The notes under the pieces were generated by a model, which was given only the letters and a program-made list of their open reading frames with translations, did no database searches and had not been told where the DNA came from. A stretch of 64,000 nt of DNA from Phoronis australis. Taxonomy: Eukaryota > Phoronida > Phoronidae. Positions within the stretch are counted from its first letter, which is position 1, and every line of letters begins with the position of its first letter. Shown in pieces: positions 10,791 to 23,934 of the stretch. The position numbers and the translations under genes are program-made. The DNA lies in NCBI GenBank assembly GCA_002633005.1, contig NMRA01000126.1, forward strand, positions 328,963 to 392,962, read 5' to 3'.

Positions 10791-11757
10791 TTTTGTTTTG
10801 TTTATAAAAATTATGAATGTCAGAGGTTACACCAGGGAAAGTATTGTTTTTGTCATTGCGTGACTGCTTGTTTTGGCTTTGAAATGATCCATTCATTAAC
10901 TTGAGAGGGCAAGTGTTTTCTGTGACAAACAAATCTATATTACAGTCTTTAGTCCAGCCAGACAACTCAAGCAGTCTCCCAGACTCGACGTTTTGAGAAA
11001 TTTGTGGAAGGCAGCCAAGGTTTGTAATATTCTTTAAATTCCAGAGAATGTACATTTAAAACAACATTTTACATTGGGGAACTTCAAAGTGCTATAGGTT
11101 AGATGTGCTTGAAGTTACTGTCTATTTAATCTGCTAGAGTCGCTAGAGCTGAAATCGGGCTTGTATGATAATTAACTTGCAAACTTGGGCAACTGTATTT
11201 ACGAATCTTCACTAGCCAATGTCTTATTAAATTACAATACTTTATTTCTTCTTTGGTTATTTATGCAGCAAGGGATGCAAAAGTGTGCCATTGTTAATGT
11301 AGAGATTCACTGTCAACAGACAGGTTCCTGATGTAGCTTCGTTCGGGTATAGGAATGTGAGTCATGCATAAATTTTGGGAAAGGCCTAATTATGAGTCGG
11401 GCAAGTTCAGTTTCAGAAATTTGCTATGTAAAAAACTTGTAACAACTATTGAAGTCTTGTCTAAGATAAATGTGTGTGGTTATGTTAAATCTTGCTTCAC
11501 TCGTCGATTTTGTCGCTTAATGAAGTGACATTAAAGATGTATTTCCGTTCTCCTAACTATGCTTCGATTATGTCACTTCATGCTTCTAGTTGTGGAAAAA
11601 ACAAATTTTGATTTAGGGCACTTAATGTTATGAAATTGGTCTCAGATTGCTCCTTAGTCAAAATTGATGAGACCTGGTCATGAGGTTGGTTAACACTGAC
11701 AGTTCTTTATACCTTCAGACTAAGCTCATGAGATTTCAAGTCACGCCAAGCTTGGTC

Positions 11758-11900
11758 AGATGTAGTAACGAACTGTCGATCAGATGTAGTAACGAACTGT
11801 CGATCAGATGTAGTAACGAACTGTCGATCAGATGTAGTAACGAACTGTCGATCAGATGTAGTAAAGAACTGTCGATCAGATGTAGTAACGAACTGTCCAT
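11758..11900. repeat. 24-bp minisatellite, six copies
   Basis: Unit AGATGTAGTAACGAACTGTC plus GATC, with starts at 11758, 11782, 11806, 11830, 11854 and 11878. The fifth copy has one substitution (GTAAAG for GTAACG). The period is a multiple of three and free of stops in several frames, which explains the repetitive open frames on both strands; these are not genes. Confidence 0.92.
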
Positions 11901-12538
11901 TCTTCCCCACTTACTGATCACTTCTAAATTGGCTAAGGAACGAGATACTAGATGACTGTTCATTTCATTTTAAGAAACTGAATAAAAAGTACAATTACTG
12001 GTTGCAAATCGATAACTGATATGCCGGCAGATTTGCAATTATAATGACCATAAATATGAAAAGGGTGGTTACTGACAGACATCAAAATTACAAGATGCAA
12101 TTACTATGGTATTACAACATAAGATGACCTGCTTGCAAAAACACAGACAAACACACATAAAAACAAAAACGCAGAAAGGCTATTAGGGGATTAAAATTTG
12201 AGTTAGCTAGCTATTATAAATGAAGGTGGATACTACTATATCTATTAGAACAATTTTTAGATCTATATTAAGTAGACGCGCACCACGAAGCACGTTGTAA
12301 TGTGTGGTAACTGAAGGTGACGTCAATATTTGAATCAAGGACATGGAAGAGACGAACACGATCTATTTGAGTGACAGGAAATTTAAGAACTGAAGAAAAT
12401 GATTAATACTGTTCAAGGAGCCACATTTACGTCTTGAAAATTATGTTAAAATTTTTGAGAATTAAAGAATAGACCGGCTCGTAATTGATGGAACTATTTC
12501 TTTGCTTCTGGTAATCATTATTATACAAGTAGTTGGCA

Positions 12539-12779
12539 TGTGCGCACCCAGCCTTCACCATGGGGGGCTCGAATTTCTGACGTTGTCGACCTTTTGCTAA
12601 CAAAAGAGCGGATGGACTAAAAAAAAAAAACGGGAGCACCACCGCGAATTGCGCGTTTGCGCTTATTTAGGGACTTTTGTTCCGTTTTGTCGGACTTTTT
12701 GCCTCTCAGGGACGGACCTTTTGCCCATTTCGCCAAATGGGGGGCTCGTTCGAGCCCCTGATCCCCCTGGGTGCGCGCA
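12539..12779. mobile_element. MITE-like element with TGCGCGCACCCAG ends
   Basis: The left end TGCGCACCCAGCC...GGGGGGCTCGAA is mirrored by the right end TTCGAGCCCC...CTGGGTGCGCGCA. About 240 bp with an A-run in the middle and no ORF. A related, more decayed copy occurs at about 15497-15652. Confidence 0.55.
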
Positions 12780-15422
12780 TAGTTGGTTTGCATGTATGAA
12801 ACTCAGAGGATAGCAAGTTTAAGCGATTGAAAACTTTGTGCAGTTTTTAGTTGACAAGGAATAACGTTCCACAGTTAGGTGCACCGAATGAGTGTCAAAT
12901 GCTGAAGCTAAAACCAAAGACGAACCTGATGTTGTACGTCATGAAAGGGATACCAGGGTGTGCATTTAGATATTGAGTGCCAAAACCCTAGATCCCTGAC
13001 TGATTATGAAAGCCTTGTTGGGAATTTGGAGAAAATTGTGAAATAGACATGCAATTGCAAGGTGCGTAAAACGTTTGTGTGGACTGTGTTTGTCACCGTG
13101 TTTCCGTTTGTTCCTTGAATTTGATTATTAAAATCTCACGTAGCGCTAATTAGGATAAGTGGAATTAATGAAGTTAGCGGTAGAAGAAATTAACGGAACC
13201 CCATTCAGTCCGTGATTTTGATCATGTTTACTCAGAAATTCTAATTCGACGTACGCAACGAAAGCTTCCACCCCAAAACAAGACATTTTATCGATTGATT
13301 CTTTATTATTAATCCACATAGTGTTCTTCAGTGTGATCCCGGCATTGATACGCTTTGCGCCAAACCGAACAACCGTTTGGTGATGGTCGCTCAGCGTTTC
13401 AAGTCTCATTGGCCCTATGTTAATACCATGTACAGATCAATTTCTTCGTCCGCAGTTTCACACTTTTTACTTTCGTCACTATGGCGAACCTTATTTCAAA
13501 ACACAAGAAGGCGTATTCAGCCAGTCCTGTAAAAACGATTCCTCGTGTTTTGTTGGAAGCACAAGCGGCATCTCTCTCGCCCGTCTGACCCCTTCTACCT
13601 GTCAAGATCATGGATTTTAAACAAATTATGTCCCAATATCGGGATTCAAGTGTATTTATTGCGTACGACAAGTAGTATGCTGTAAGGTCTGGACAACTGT
13701 GTTGCAGCACTTGCTCAACTTTTAGTTGAGGCCCGTTTCATAGTCTTGGAGGATCCGCTCCTGCGATCACTTAGTGTGTAGGCCTAATCTCATGGGTTGA
13801 GTTTCAGCAAAACCCAACATACAATGCGAATGCGAACAACCGTGAAGTCCGGTCTTTGGGTTGAAGTGACCAAATCCCGTCGGTTACCTTTTGAATTGAA
13901 CTGTTCGCAGAAATAAAAACACAAGAGTTAAAAATGGAAATATCCACATTTATAGGCGGATTGTAGGTCCAGTAGCGGGGACAGCGATGACGCTGGTGGT
14001 GATGGCGGTGCTGGTGATGGTCACGGTTGTGCAACAGTGATGACTCACAAACACACTAAAAAAAGCTAGGCTCCTGGACTGCGGCTCGGCTCCGGCGCCG
14101 TAGATCAAATATTCCGGCTCTTGTAAACGCGACCCACTGACTTCGATGAGTAACGTACATCAGTGGATGCTTAGTTCTGTAATTCTGTAAGGCGTGTTTT
14201 TGGAGGGTGCGTAAGCCGTGTTTGTGAGTCAGCGAGCTTGTTTTACAGGTACGCGAGCGTGCTCATGAGTTCGTGTGCATGTACTCGCAAAGGATGCGTT
14301 GCTTTTATTTTCGATCACTATGAACGAATAGTGACGTCAAATTCTGTTTTTATGGGGGCGTTCGACTCAGTTATATTCTAAAGATACATGAGGTAATTGC
14401 AAGACATCGTACGTTGTTATTGTGTTAGATTCTTGTACTTTTATTTTTACCTGTCTTAAGCACCTGATAGGTTTCTGAATTAGAAACTTTTCCTACATTA
14501 GGTTACAGCCCTATAGGTTGACGTTTTCAGTCATTCAATTTTCTGCTGCACAACCAGAAATCAAATTCCGTTCACTTGGACAAAGTGATGTCGAAAGACC
14601 CTCTTGGGGTAATCATAAATTTTGACTGAACCTCGGTATCACTGAACTCGTTGGTTATTTAAAGTCACGTTTAAAAACAGTGAACCTGAGCCATGGACTC
14701 GTTTCAAGTGTACAATAACATTAGACAAAGCCAAATTAAGTAAAAAAAAAACAAATAAATGCAAATTAAGTAAAAAAAAAATGAAAATCAAACTAAAAAA
14801 AGAACATGGTACCCACGGTCCTTCACCAGTAACTTGAAGACCTGGAGGTCCGCTGGAATTTCATATTCAATATGTTTTTTTGGCCCTCGGCACAGGAATG
14901 GGAGCTTAGCACGGTTCATAATTGAGACTTTCCAGTCTTTCGATTAGAGGGGCTCATACAGTGCGACACAAGTGGAAAATAATTAAAATTTGGCAAAATA
15001 ATTGGCTTGAAAATAGCTATACATCCAAGTCAACGCACCCCCTCGTGCATGGATTATAGGCGCACATTGGATGATTTTTTGAAAAGATGCGCTAATTCAT
15101 TTCATTTCACGCAGCGTGTGGTGTCGGTGACACTCGGGTTGGAATAAAAATATTGAGATTACTCGTTGAGTACTAAAAATACGCAGTTTTAAAAAATCTT
15201 AAATTTCATCTTATTGTTTTTTGCCAAAACCTCAAAGGGAGTCCTTTTTTGGGCAACAATTGCACATAGTCTAGGTTTTGAAAGCTCCAGCGGTGCGTGG
15301 AAACGGGTGTCTACAGATTCTGACCCTTTAAGATAGCCACCTGGTGGCTGGCGTCAGCAAAACCTTGAGTTCACGATGTTCGGACCTGAAAATGCAGCAC
15401 ATGACTGAAGATTAACGTCAGG

Positions 15423-15775
15423 GAGTACGGGGGCGGATCCAGGATTTTGAGTTAGGGGAGGTCAGGGCACAGGAATAACCAGAATTTCGGCAGATACGCG
15501 CGCCCAGCCCTAAAACCTAAAATAAAGGGATGCAGGGGTCTCGAATTTTTGGGTTTGTGAACCTTTTGACTAAAAAAAACGGCAAACGAGATTTGTTCAG
15601 GGCCTATGCATTATTTCTTCACCCCCCCCGAGCTCCCCTGCTTGCGCGCATCTACTATTCAGCAATTCGCACCCGAACTGCCAAATGATATCTGATAGAA
15701 TTTTAGGGGGGGGCCATGGTCCCCTTGCCCCCCCNCCCCATGCCCCCCCCCCCCCTAAATCCGCCACTGCAGTAC
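15423..15775. mobile_element. hAT-like MITE carrying a nested MITE
   Basis: The left end GGCGGATCCAGGATTTT and the right end AAATCCGCCACTG are mutually inverted and resemble the CAGTGGCGGATCCAG ends common in animal hAT MITEs. The interior (about 15497-15652) is related to the element at 12539-12779. The right part is a poly-C/poly-G tract containing an undetermined base at 15735, so the local sequence is unreliable. Confidence 0.45.
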
Positions 15776-15931
15776 ATCAGATTGTACTAGTTGGTTTCAT
15801 GTCCGGAAATGCGAGGGCAGGTAGTTTTTACATGATAAGCTACATCCGTCAGGATTACTTTATAAAAGGGATGTTCATTTTAGATCATCCTTACATATAA
15901 TACATTTTGAAACCCTGTACCATTTTTTCAG

Positions 15932-18900
15932 GAGATTGCTTCAGAAATGAAACGCTTCGGCGTGCTCGTTGTCTTCTTCATCCTTGTCCAAACGATTCGA
16001 AGCCTACCAAAAACGAGGCTAGCGACGAAAACGATCGACAATATGGAAAGAATAAAAGATGAGGTGAAGGGACAAGTGATCCCGGGGGAGAGCGCACTGT
16101 GGAGAGATCTTGCTGACAACGTGGACTGTCTGGAAAAAATGAGTGACGATAAGCAAGAGATATTTTCTGACACCAGTCTCCAACCAAGTCGTCAGGTAAG
16201 CTACTGAAAAAGTTTAGTTTTTGTCTCTGAACTATTGGCCATTCCGCAAGTCATGTGAACCTAGCATTTGTGAACGGTGTATGAGACAACCTTTGATTGC
16301 TTCTTCTCCGCCGTGTTATTGTTGTAGCTAGAAACATGGGCGGCGCAGCACTGAAAAAAGTGGGGGGCTAAAGCCCCCTCAGCGCCCCTGTGGTGCACCA
16401 CCTATAGACTATGTGCAGCGTGTAGCACTGAAAAAATGCCCCCNATGGTGCGCCGCCCATGAGAAATCGACAGTTTTGTGTCCTGCGTGTAACGGTCCAA
16501 ATGCCGTTCGGTTTGAAGGTACTTTGGACGGTCTGGTCCGTGCTATTTGTAAATTCCACATGTGCTCGTTCGGAAGATATTTGTCTCATTTGTGTTCTTG
16601 TCGTCCGCCCCCAAATTAGAAGATTGAACGGCCTTCTTACCTGATTGGCTAGAACATTAGCATTTACACAACGGCCGATAAGAAGCCATGTTGAACGTTA
16701 AGATGCTAGGCATCTGCCTTCTGAATTGACGTCTTATCTCCTCTGTCATAAAAAATACCACATCCAAACGAGGTGGTTGACGTATTCTCCTCGTCTTTCG
16801 CCACCACAACATCTCAAGACATCTTGCATTGGTAAGCGATGGCGGAGATCGACACGCCTATCACACGGACGTTTAAATGCATGGTCGAAAAAGTGGTTTT
16901 CGGCTATGTTTGGTCATAAAATTAATCCAAGTTTACGTTTCTCCGCTTTTACAGCTAAAACGGACTGTTTCTACTGGTGGAAAACCCCTGCTCGGTGCTC
17001 CTACGATTCCTAAAAGTTTCCATTTAAGTGATAAAAACATCGGTTTTATTGCACCGAGGCCCTACAGTGTTGGAAAACCATTTGCACCCTTCCCAGTGAG
17101 TACGGAGACCTACTCTCATTTTATCATTCAGTCTTCAGTTGGGCTTTGTGGTGAATCTTAGCTCAATAAGTGTTTGGACTAGAACAAAAATTGCAATGCC
17201 GTATATGAGCGGCGTAATTTAGAACCATATGCAAAGCTCCTCATGAATCCAGAATTAGGCATATTCGCCTATACGCGAACCAGTTGATTAAAACTATGGT
17301 TGAAAGTCATTCTCCTAATATAGGTGCACCTTTTTCAGTTTTTAAAAAGATATGTACATGATGTAGGTTCGCATAATACGCCCAGGAGTTCATGTGTTTA
17401 GCGGCAAACAATTTTCGTATATAAGAGCACGTATAAAGAGGGCTGGAACGCGAAAAACAGACTAAATCACATTATTCAAAGTAGCTCTCACACTGAGGCA
17501 GAATTCAACATGTTCACCAGGTATTTTTACGGTTTGTTTGTAAAAATTTTGAATTTTCTTTTAGTTTCGAATGTCATAAAAGCGCTTTGTCAATTGCTAG
17601 TCACTTCGTCGATTTTCCCCCAAAACAAAGCACGTCTCCTTATTTTGGTATGGCAAGAAATAGACGTAGCATATTTCCCTTATATGAAATATGTGACCTT
17701 TGACCTCAGATGTAAAAAACAATGGCAAGCAGCAGCCACTCCGATTAAGAAGCAATTGTTGTAAGTCCTATCTGTTTAAAATTAGTTGGAAAGGTATTGT
17801 AGTATTAAATATATATCCAAAAATACACTTGGAATTCTTTTTGGGAAATCGCTTGCTTCCCTGCAGGCTTGCCGCATGCTGTGCTGTCAACCTCAGATTC
17901 GGAGAGCGATCACACACAATAATCTACCAGCGAGCTGTTTATCGAAAGACCGTAAGAGCACGTGCGCGTTTATCATAAGTGAGAGGGAGATTATAAACTC
18001 TGTGGTGACTACCAGAGTTTTTCCTAAGCACTTATTTCAAAATTCGTGAATTTTGTGATTTTTACGGAAATTCCCTCACAGGAGAAAGTCAGTACCTCAG
18101 TAGTAGACGTTGCGAGATGGTACTTTCGTCAGGAATTGTTTATTTTTGACAAGCTTTCGCGTTCCATGCCTCTTTAAAATGAGTATTATAACTTTCATGA
18201 CTAAATATTTAAGTAGCAGAAAACGTCAAAGCTTTAATTAACAACAATTTTTATCATTGTAGACTTTTCCTCAAATAACGGTCTACGTCAAGTCGGCTTC
18301 AGGCGTGTTGCGACATGAACGCCTGAGTTTACATCCAGGCATGACATTAAACGACGCGCTTCAACAAGCAGACAACAGATTCTTATTGAAACATCCTCTG
18401 GAAGCCAATCCTTTCGCCTGTAACATCGCAATGAGTATGCATAACAAATGCCTGGTGTATTTCAATTGCGGTAAATTGCCAGCCACGAAGAGATTCGAAT
18501 GGATTATTACACTTGCAAAAAATGTAAGTATAAACTGTACTCCTTTCGCTTTCTTGTTCACTTCAGTAGATGTTGGTTAGTATATTTGCGAGTTTGTTTC
18601 CCAACTGAACAGAAGTGGACAGAAATCGTAGAAGCCCGCAGCCTCGGGAAAATGCAAGCTTATTTAAGACTTCGATAGATATGCATTGCCAGCGAAGCAC
18701 GTGATCACGCTAGCTTTACTGGTGAAGATTCTTGTGTCTATTGGCAACGCCCATTGTTGCATAACATTGCACGAGCTCTATAACCCTAGCACGGAGTGGA
18801 AAACCACCACTTAGGCCTATGAGGTCGTGCAAACCCAGCAGTGGTGCTCGGAAGCTTAATGTAGTGTACCCTAGCAAATTATTGGTCGATGAATGTGGCC

Positions 18901-19904
18901 GCTATTTTGCTCCCAAGCTTAATCGCGTAACACTTGCTTTTCACTAGCGTGATTTTGCGTGGTCTTGCTCTCGCGAGTTTCTTGCGTCTACAGCTGGAAC
19001 GCACCCTCGTGGCCTCGCGTCATGACATCAACAGAAATAGGACAAAAATTCACCTTGCTTCCTATTTCGCTAGTAAGCACAGATCTAAATCATTTAGTGC
19101 CTTCACAAAGTAAGCCTACGATAACTAAACTTAGTTCGCGGTAAAAACGATCTGCAGAATTGGATTGAGGGCGTAGGCGGATTGAGCTCGCTCCTCCACT
19201 GACACACGAGAACTCGACCAAAAACAACATGCCGTCGGCGACATGCTGGTTTTAGATAATGCATATGTATTTTCCTTCTAAAACGGCTTGGCACCTCCTT
19301 ACGACACCCTAGATACGCCAGTTGGGGACTACGTTCCCTGATCGCATCAGGGCAAAGTGAAAACCGCAGGTGCTTTTCTATGAAAAGACATTCCAGAAGC
19401 TCGAAATTTCTTGTGAGAGATATGCTTATCTGTTCACGATTCTGCTAACATTTGGGAATGGCTTTTAAACCTACGAGACGCTTCGCAGGTAACATGCGTG
19501 TAATTTGCGTGTGCGTGTGACATTGGTTCAACTGAAAAATTTGTATTTATTTGTGGGTTTCCCCTTTCCGTTAATATTGTTATCTACGATTCTGTCACCG
19601 CTGGCGTAGCCTATAATCTCTTTGCAATGTTGTGGAGAGTCGATGCATGAATTATGAATACTGTTTAAATCGTGGACAAGCCGGGAGTATACGGTGAACC
19701 TGACGATGCATTATTATACTTTTTCTTGTATATGGCACATTTATTAGTATGGAATAAATGTATACCTTCATTATGCATTTGTCATTTTATTTCCAGGGTG
19801 AATCAAAATACCGGTCCGCCTGTGTTCCAGCTATGTTGATGACCAAGGGAGATGAGGTGGTGGTAGAGTACCTCCCTCGTAAACAAAACACTTTGAAAGG
19901 TTAA
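15932..19904 (+). CDS. Predicted secreted protein with transcobalamin C-terminal-like (DUF4430-like) domain, gene span
   Basis: The three firm coding exons (15947-16195, 18263-18523, 19797-19904) are all in phase 0 and give 205 residues; a fourth candidate exon at 16955-17095 would raise this to 252. The first residues (MKRFGVLVVFFILVQTIRS) form a good signal peptide. The C-terminal part starts with a beta strand (ITVYVKSASG), continues with LHPGMTLNDALQQA and FEWIITL, and ends in KGDEVVVEYL. This order of blocks matches the C-terminal beta domain of transcobalamin and intrinsic factor and the DUF4430 family, where it caps bound cobalamin. There is no alpha/alpha-barrel domain, so full cobalamin carrier function is unlikely. 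The fold assignment is my inference from pattern. An acceptor (TTTTTTCAG) just upstream of the start codon implies a 5' non-coding exon farther left. Confidence 0.7.
15947..16195 (+). CDS. Secreted-protein gene, first coding exon (signal peptide)
   Basis: The ATG lies 15 bases inside an exon that begins after TTTTTTCAG at 15932; the donor is CAG|GTAAGC. It encodes 83 codons: a hydrophobic leader of about 19 residues, then a charged segment rich in K, D and E with a single cysteine (NVDCLEKM). Confidence 0.75.
16335..16461. mobile_element. Small MITE-like element with CATGGGCGGCGCA ends
   Basis: The left end CATGGGCGGCGCA is mirrored by the right end TGCGCCGCCCATG across 127 bp. The interior is GC-rich (GGGGGGCTAAAGCCCCC hairpin) and holds an undetermined base at 16444. 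It lies in the first intron of the secreted-protein gene. Confidence 0.55.
16955..17095 (+). CDS. Candidate additional exon of the secreted-protein gene
   Basis: A 141-base, stop-free, phase-0 block with a good acceptor (CCGCTTTTACAG) and a good donor (GTGAGT). It would join in frame with both neighbouring exons and add a basic, proline-containing linker (LKRTVSTGGKPLLGAP at its start, GKPFAPFP at its end) before the beta domain. It could be constitutive, alternative or spurious. Confidence 0.45.
18263..18523 (+). CDS. Secreted-protein gene, beta-domain exon
   Basis: Acceptor TTGTAG, donor GTAAGT, 87 codons in phase 0. Contains ITVYVKSASG, the LHPGMTLNDALQQA helix block, then FACNIAMSMHNKCLVYFNCG with three cysteines, and FEWIITLAKN. 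In the DUF4430/transcobalamin pattern the last block corresponds to the conserved aromatic 'YW' strand. Confidence 0.75.
19797..19904 (+). CDS. Secreted-protein gene, terminal exon
   Basis: Acceptor TTTCCAG; 35 codons then TAA. Encodes the last strands (KGDEVVVEYL), equivalent to the 'kdGDeiewry' end of DUF4430 domains. One more cysteine is present (SACVPA). Confidence 0.75.
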   Translation, partial: GESKYRSACVPAMLMTKGDEVVVEYLPRKQNTLKG

Positions 19905-20121
19905 AACCGATTGACCCCTTCAACGACACGGCAGCCGAATATGGACACTACCCCGCAGAGAAAATGGCGTCTTTTTGTAAGCACGCCATGGGTATGTGAA
20001 ATACTTAGATAAGTAAAAATTTAGACTACTCTGTTATATGGCAAGATTCTGGTCGCGACTGTTCATTGGAACTCGTTTTATTACGTGGCACTGTAGATTT
20101 TTGTGGTTTGTTGACAAATTC

Positions 20122-20127
20122 AATAAA
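20122..20127 (+). terminator. Candidate polyadenylation signal of the secreted-protein gene
   Basis: AATAAA 217 bases past the stop codon. Positional inference only. Confidence 0.4.
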
Positions 20128-20525
20128 CCGTGTTCTATGGTCAAATCTAGGACACTGCACGATTTATGTTAGTTTTTCCATGAAAACGGTGAGTGAAGTT
20201 TGCTAACACCACCGCACGCGCATGTACGACATATCGTGTATATATGTGCTGCTGTGGGAAAGTGCTGAGTGAAAATTATTAGCCAAAATGCATTTTTATG
20301 TCCCCAATTTTACAGTCCGACGAAACATTGTTTCTTTACGTCAGGTGTGCTCAAAAGAAGCTTTGCCTCGAAATTTACAACATGTAATCACCCGTAAATC
20401 ACGAGCTTACAGTGTAGAAAATGATGTGAAGTCGTCTCCTACGTAGATCTTTGGATAAGAAAGAGATAAGTTTTTTCTATTGTACCGGAAAAGGGAACCG
20501 TAATAAAAAGACCAGATCTCAGTTG

Positions 20526-20670
20526 TGCGTTCAGTAGACGCTAGGACCTACGCTAGGACATAGCTAAAACCTAGTCAAAGTCACGTGTTCGTATTTAAAA
20601 TGCAGGGCAATATCTCACGTAATCTCGCGAAGTGTTGCTTTTTAGCGAGGTCCTAGCGTTACTGAACGGG
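20526..20670. mobile_element. Small MITE-like inverted-repeat element
   Basis: The left end GCGTTCAGTAGACGCTAGGACC and right end GGTCCTAGCGTTACTGAACG are reverse complements apart from a small indel. About 145 bp, no ORF. Probable non-autonomous DNA transposon; the superfamily is not assigned. Confidence 0.5.
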
Positions 20671-23600
20671 AGGCAGAAGTTAAATCAACAAATCCATTAA
20701 CTTTCCCAAGTAATGTTTGCACAAAGTGCCGGATTATCCATTGAAAGCTGCAAGTCATATGTGGGCCCTCAGCTAAATTCCCGCTGTTTTTGCCAATCGT
20801 GCACTGTAATTGATTGAGCTAGGCTATCAAATGAACGAAAATAAATTGAAACATTGTCAACAGTACCACTGAGAAAAAACACTTTGCCAATCGTACCGGA
20901 AACTAACGATTCTCTTTGTAAAGAATTCAATGTTATTGCACATGTGAACGACAAATAAATAAATGTTGTTCAATGCCCAACGAGTTAATTCCTTTAAAAT
21001 ACAAGTCTTGTCTTATCTAAAACACGGCTTGCGGACTGGCTTACAATCACTAAGCCAACTTACCTGGGAATGAAAGTCTACAAGTCTCAACATAAACGGA
21101 AGGCTGACTAAGTCAAAATACGCCAATTCACGAGTTCCCACAAATATTCTTGCACCCTTGCGTCCTCTCAGTGTAAAAGAACGTAATCAGGGCCAGGAAC
21201 CTGTATATACCGTAATATAGAAGAATTAAGTCTTTAATTTGGTGTGAACATTGTGCTCTCTTAGAAACCGATGGCCCAAAGAAAATTTAAGGAACTGCAT
21301 ATATTTCTGTGAAACATACCTATGAAGAAGAAAGGAATCTAAATGGCTATGAATTTTCTTCTGTCCTGATAACTCATAAAAGTTTCGAACTTCGATTGAA
21401 TCAGAGATGCCAGTTTTGGTGGACGTGTATTGTCAAAGACACACAAGTAACATACATCATAGTAACACTTAAGTTACCACACTTAGACGTCGAAAGTCAT
21501 GAAATAAAGTGCTACTGAGCATCACAAACAGCCAAAGAATCAACTGACTGAACTAGGAATCAACTTTCCGAGCCATGATAGTAATTGGCTACGTTCGGAA
21601 AGGAGACACCTGCATTCCGAACGCTAATATCAAGAAATAAGCAAGGACGATAATTTCCCTTTGCAACAACTGATTTTTGTCCGGAACCTCTTCCAGTGTA
21701 TGTGCCTCGTAGACTCCCTTAAGTCGCTACTGCCCCGAAAGCTGATTCTTAGTTCACCTATATTCACAATAATGTACACTTCCCGTACACAAGACATTAG
21801 AACACAGCTCTAGTGAACGCAGTAAGGCATTTGCCGAAGCACACTGCTCGAGCGCGAGAGTGGTACCAGCTTTAGGCGCAATATTTGTATCCGTCTGTAG
21901 TATAACTGAAAGACCCAACACACGATATTCAAAACTTTAGAAGATAAAAACAGGAATGCTATACGTTTCAAAGTAATCATTTCATACAAGGATATTAAAA
22001 ACATCTTAACAAAGGTAAATCATAGAATAAAAAGATGGCAAGGACTAGTCAACAATTAACTTATGAATCCTAAACAAAATTAAAGAATTTCAACTCACAA
22101 TGAATTCTTTGGAACAAAACTACTAGGTAATAACTTCAACCAAATTTCAAGTAAAAATGAAACTAAACCAGCAACAACAGGAAAATTTTTGATTGCATCT
22201 GAGGAATTTAGGCAATAGTCAGTTAGAAATATCCACCACAATGAACACATGACCCATTCTATCAAGTGCACGTCAGTACACCTGTACTTATACAACTACT
22301 TACATGCAGACTAATAATGATCTTCATGTGCAATTAAATGCAATACTGGTTTTCAGTATCTTAATGAACGCGGGCAAAGATCAAGGTTTAAAAATAAATA
22401 AATGTAACATTACACCTACAACAAATCATTGGTGTATGTTAGGTTAACGTCTCTTAGACTAAACAATTCAAATAAATCACAAATTCGTTGCAGCTAATAA
22501 ATACACTGCAAATGGGTGCCCAGATGGAGGCACAGATCTAGAAAATGTTTATTGAACACTTATTTCTGTCAGTAATATGCAGCTATAAATGCAAAGATCC
22601 TGAAAGGTAAATGCAAGGATCCTGAAGCCTAATGTATAGTACTGTGCAGGTTGTCAATAACAGGAATACTATTCCCGTAGAAGCAAAATTGTGTCTACCG
22701 CTAGAGACGAAACAGGTGTAGTGAATTTACATTGGCTGACCATTACTGCACCATTGGCTTCAAATCAGCACAACCCTGACACCCCCATTGGTCCAGTTTG
22801 GGCTAACCTAAAATACTCTCCCCACACCATCCATCTTCAGCTGATGGTATCATTCTCTGGAGATTAACTGGGATAATCAGGCATGACACTGCCCATCATA
22901 AACATGGTTGTAAACACTGGGGGCGACAATGGGTATTTTTCAAGTGTTCATTTTGAAAGTTTTTAAAATGCATATTTGAATATTTCCTGGAAAGTACAGA
23001 AGGTTAGGTTTTCGAATTTTCAAAATCAGACAAGAAATGTGAATATGATTAAAAAGAAATCCACACCCACTGTTGTGCTTCATTAATTCTGCTCTGTGTA
23101 TCAACATAGATGGATATACAACACAGTTGGCCAATTGACAAGGGTCACATACAAGTAGTTGAAAATTGAGGAAAACCAAGTGTCCTCATATAATTCTAGG
23201 CACATGTGGCAACACATGTGGTTAAAGACTCCCACACAACTGTAGGACTCCCAGTTAAATACTGCAGCCTTTAATTTCTACTGCTTTAGTGTTCCACAGA
23301 GGTATGAATGCCCAAGGTCATTCAAGATAGTCTAGAAATATATGATACAACCTATGTAAAGTTCAGACAGCCTCTTAAAATTTGAGACACAGGAGTTCAA
23401 ACTGAAAAATTTTTCTAAAAAATTTGGACACAACAGCAACTGTTGCTTTTAGTTTATAACACTCTTGACATTGTGCGTTTTCATAAAAGAATAGTTCTAT
23501 GGCTATGTAACATTCCAAAATACAAAGCATTGATACACTCCAAATTAGAAAGCATTGATACACTCCTAATTCCCAATAACGTTTCTTACTATCAGGACCA

Positions 23601-23934
23601 TGACAGTAAATGAGCTCTAATCTGTTTCAACAACATTTTCAATCACATTTAAGAAATGATTTTGCTGGGTCACAGAGTCAACTCTCTTCACTCACTACCA
23701 GCAGCAAACCCTGCTTTAAATCAATGTGGTAAAACAAACAAAACACACTTCAGGATAAGAACAGAATGTAAAAAGATTAAATTTGAGTCAAAATATTTCC
23801 CATAATTTTACCTACTGCGTCATATCCTAATGGCTTCTTGGACATAATCTTGTGTAAAGTATTCAGCATTACAGTCATAATGTCTCAAAAATTCTTCGTA
23901 ACTTTTACTTGAGTCTCGGCAAAAGTGACTCTTA

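Larger units (their letters stand above)
3070..15931. other. Intergenic region between MAD2L2 and the secreted-protein gene
   Basis: No convincing gene. Named repeats inside it are listed separately: a 61-bp triplication, nested fold-back elements, a LINE remnant with a 46-bp array, a 24-bp array and small inverted-repeat elements. The rest (5760-9540, 10800-11750, 11960-12530, 12800-15400) is AT-rich sequence with short open frames only, none with recognisable domains. 6880-7060 is a C-rich, low-complexity stretch. Confidence 0.6.

Noticed and set aside
11680-11963. Repetitive frames on both strands with eight-residue periods
   Set aside because: Produced by the 24-bp minisatellite; no start context, domain or flanking coding sequence.
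15700-15770. Poly-G/poly-C tract with an undetermined base
   Set aside because: Looked at as a possible quadruplex or regulatory element, but the N at 15735 and homopolymer runs make the local sequence unreliable.
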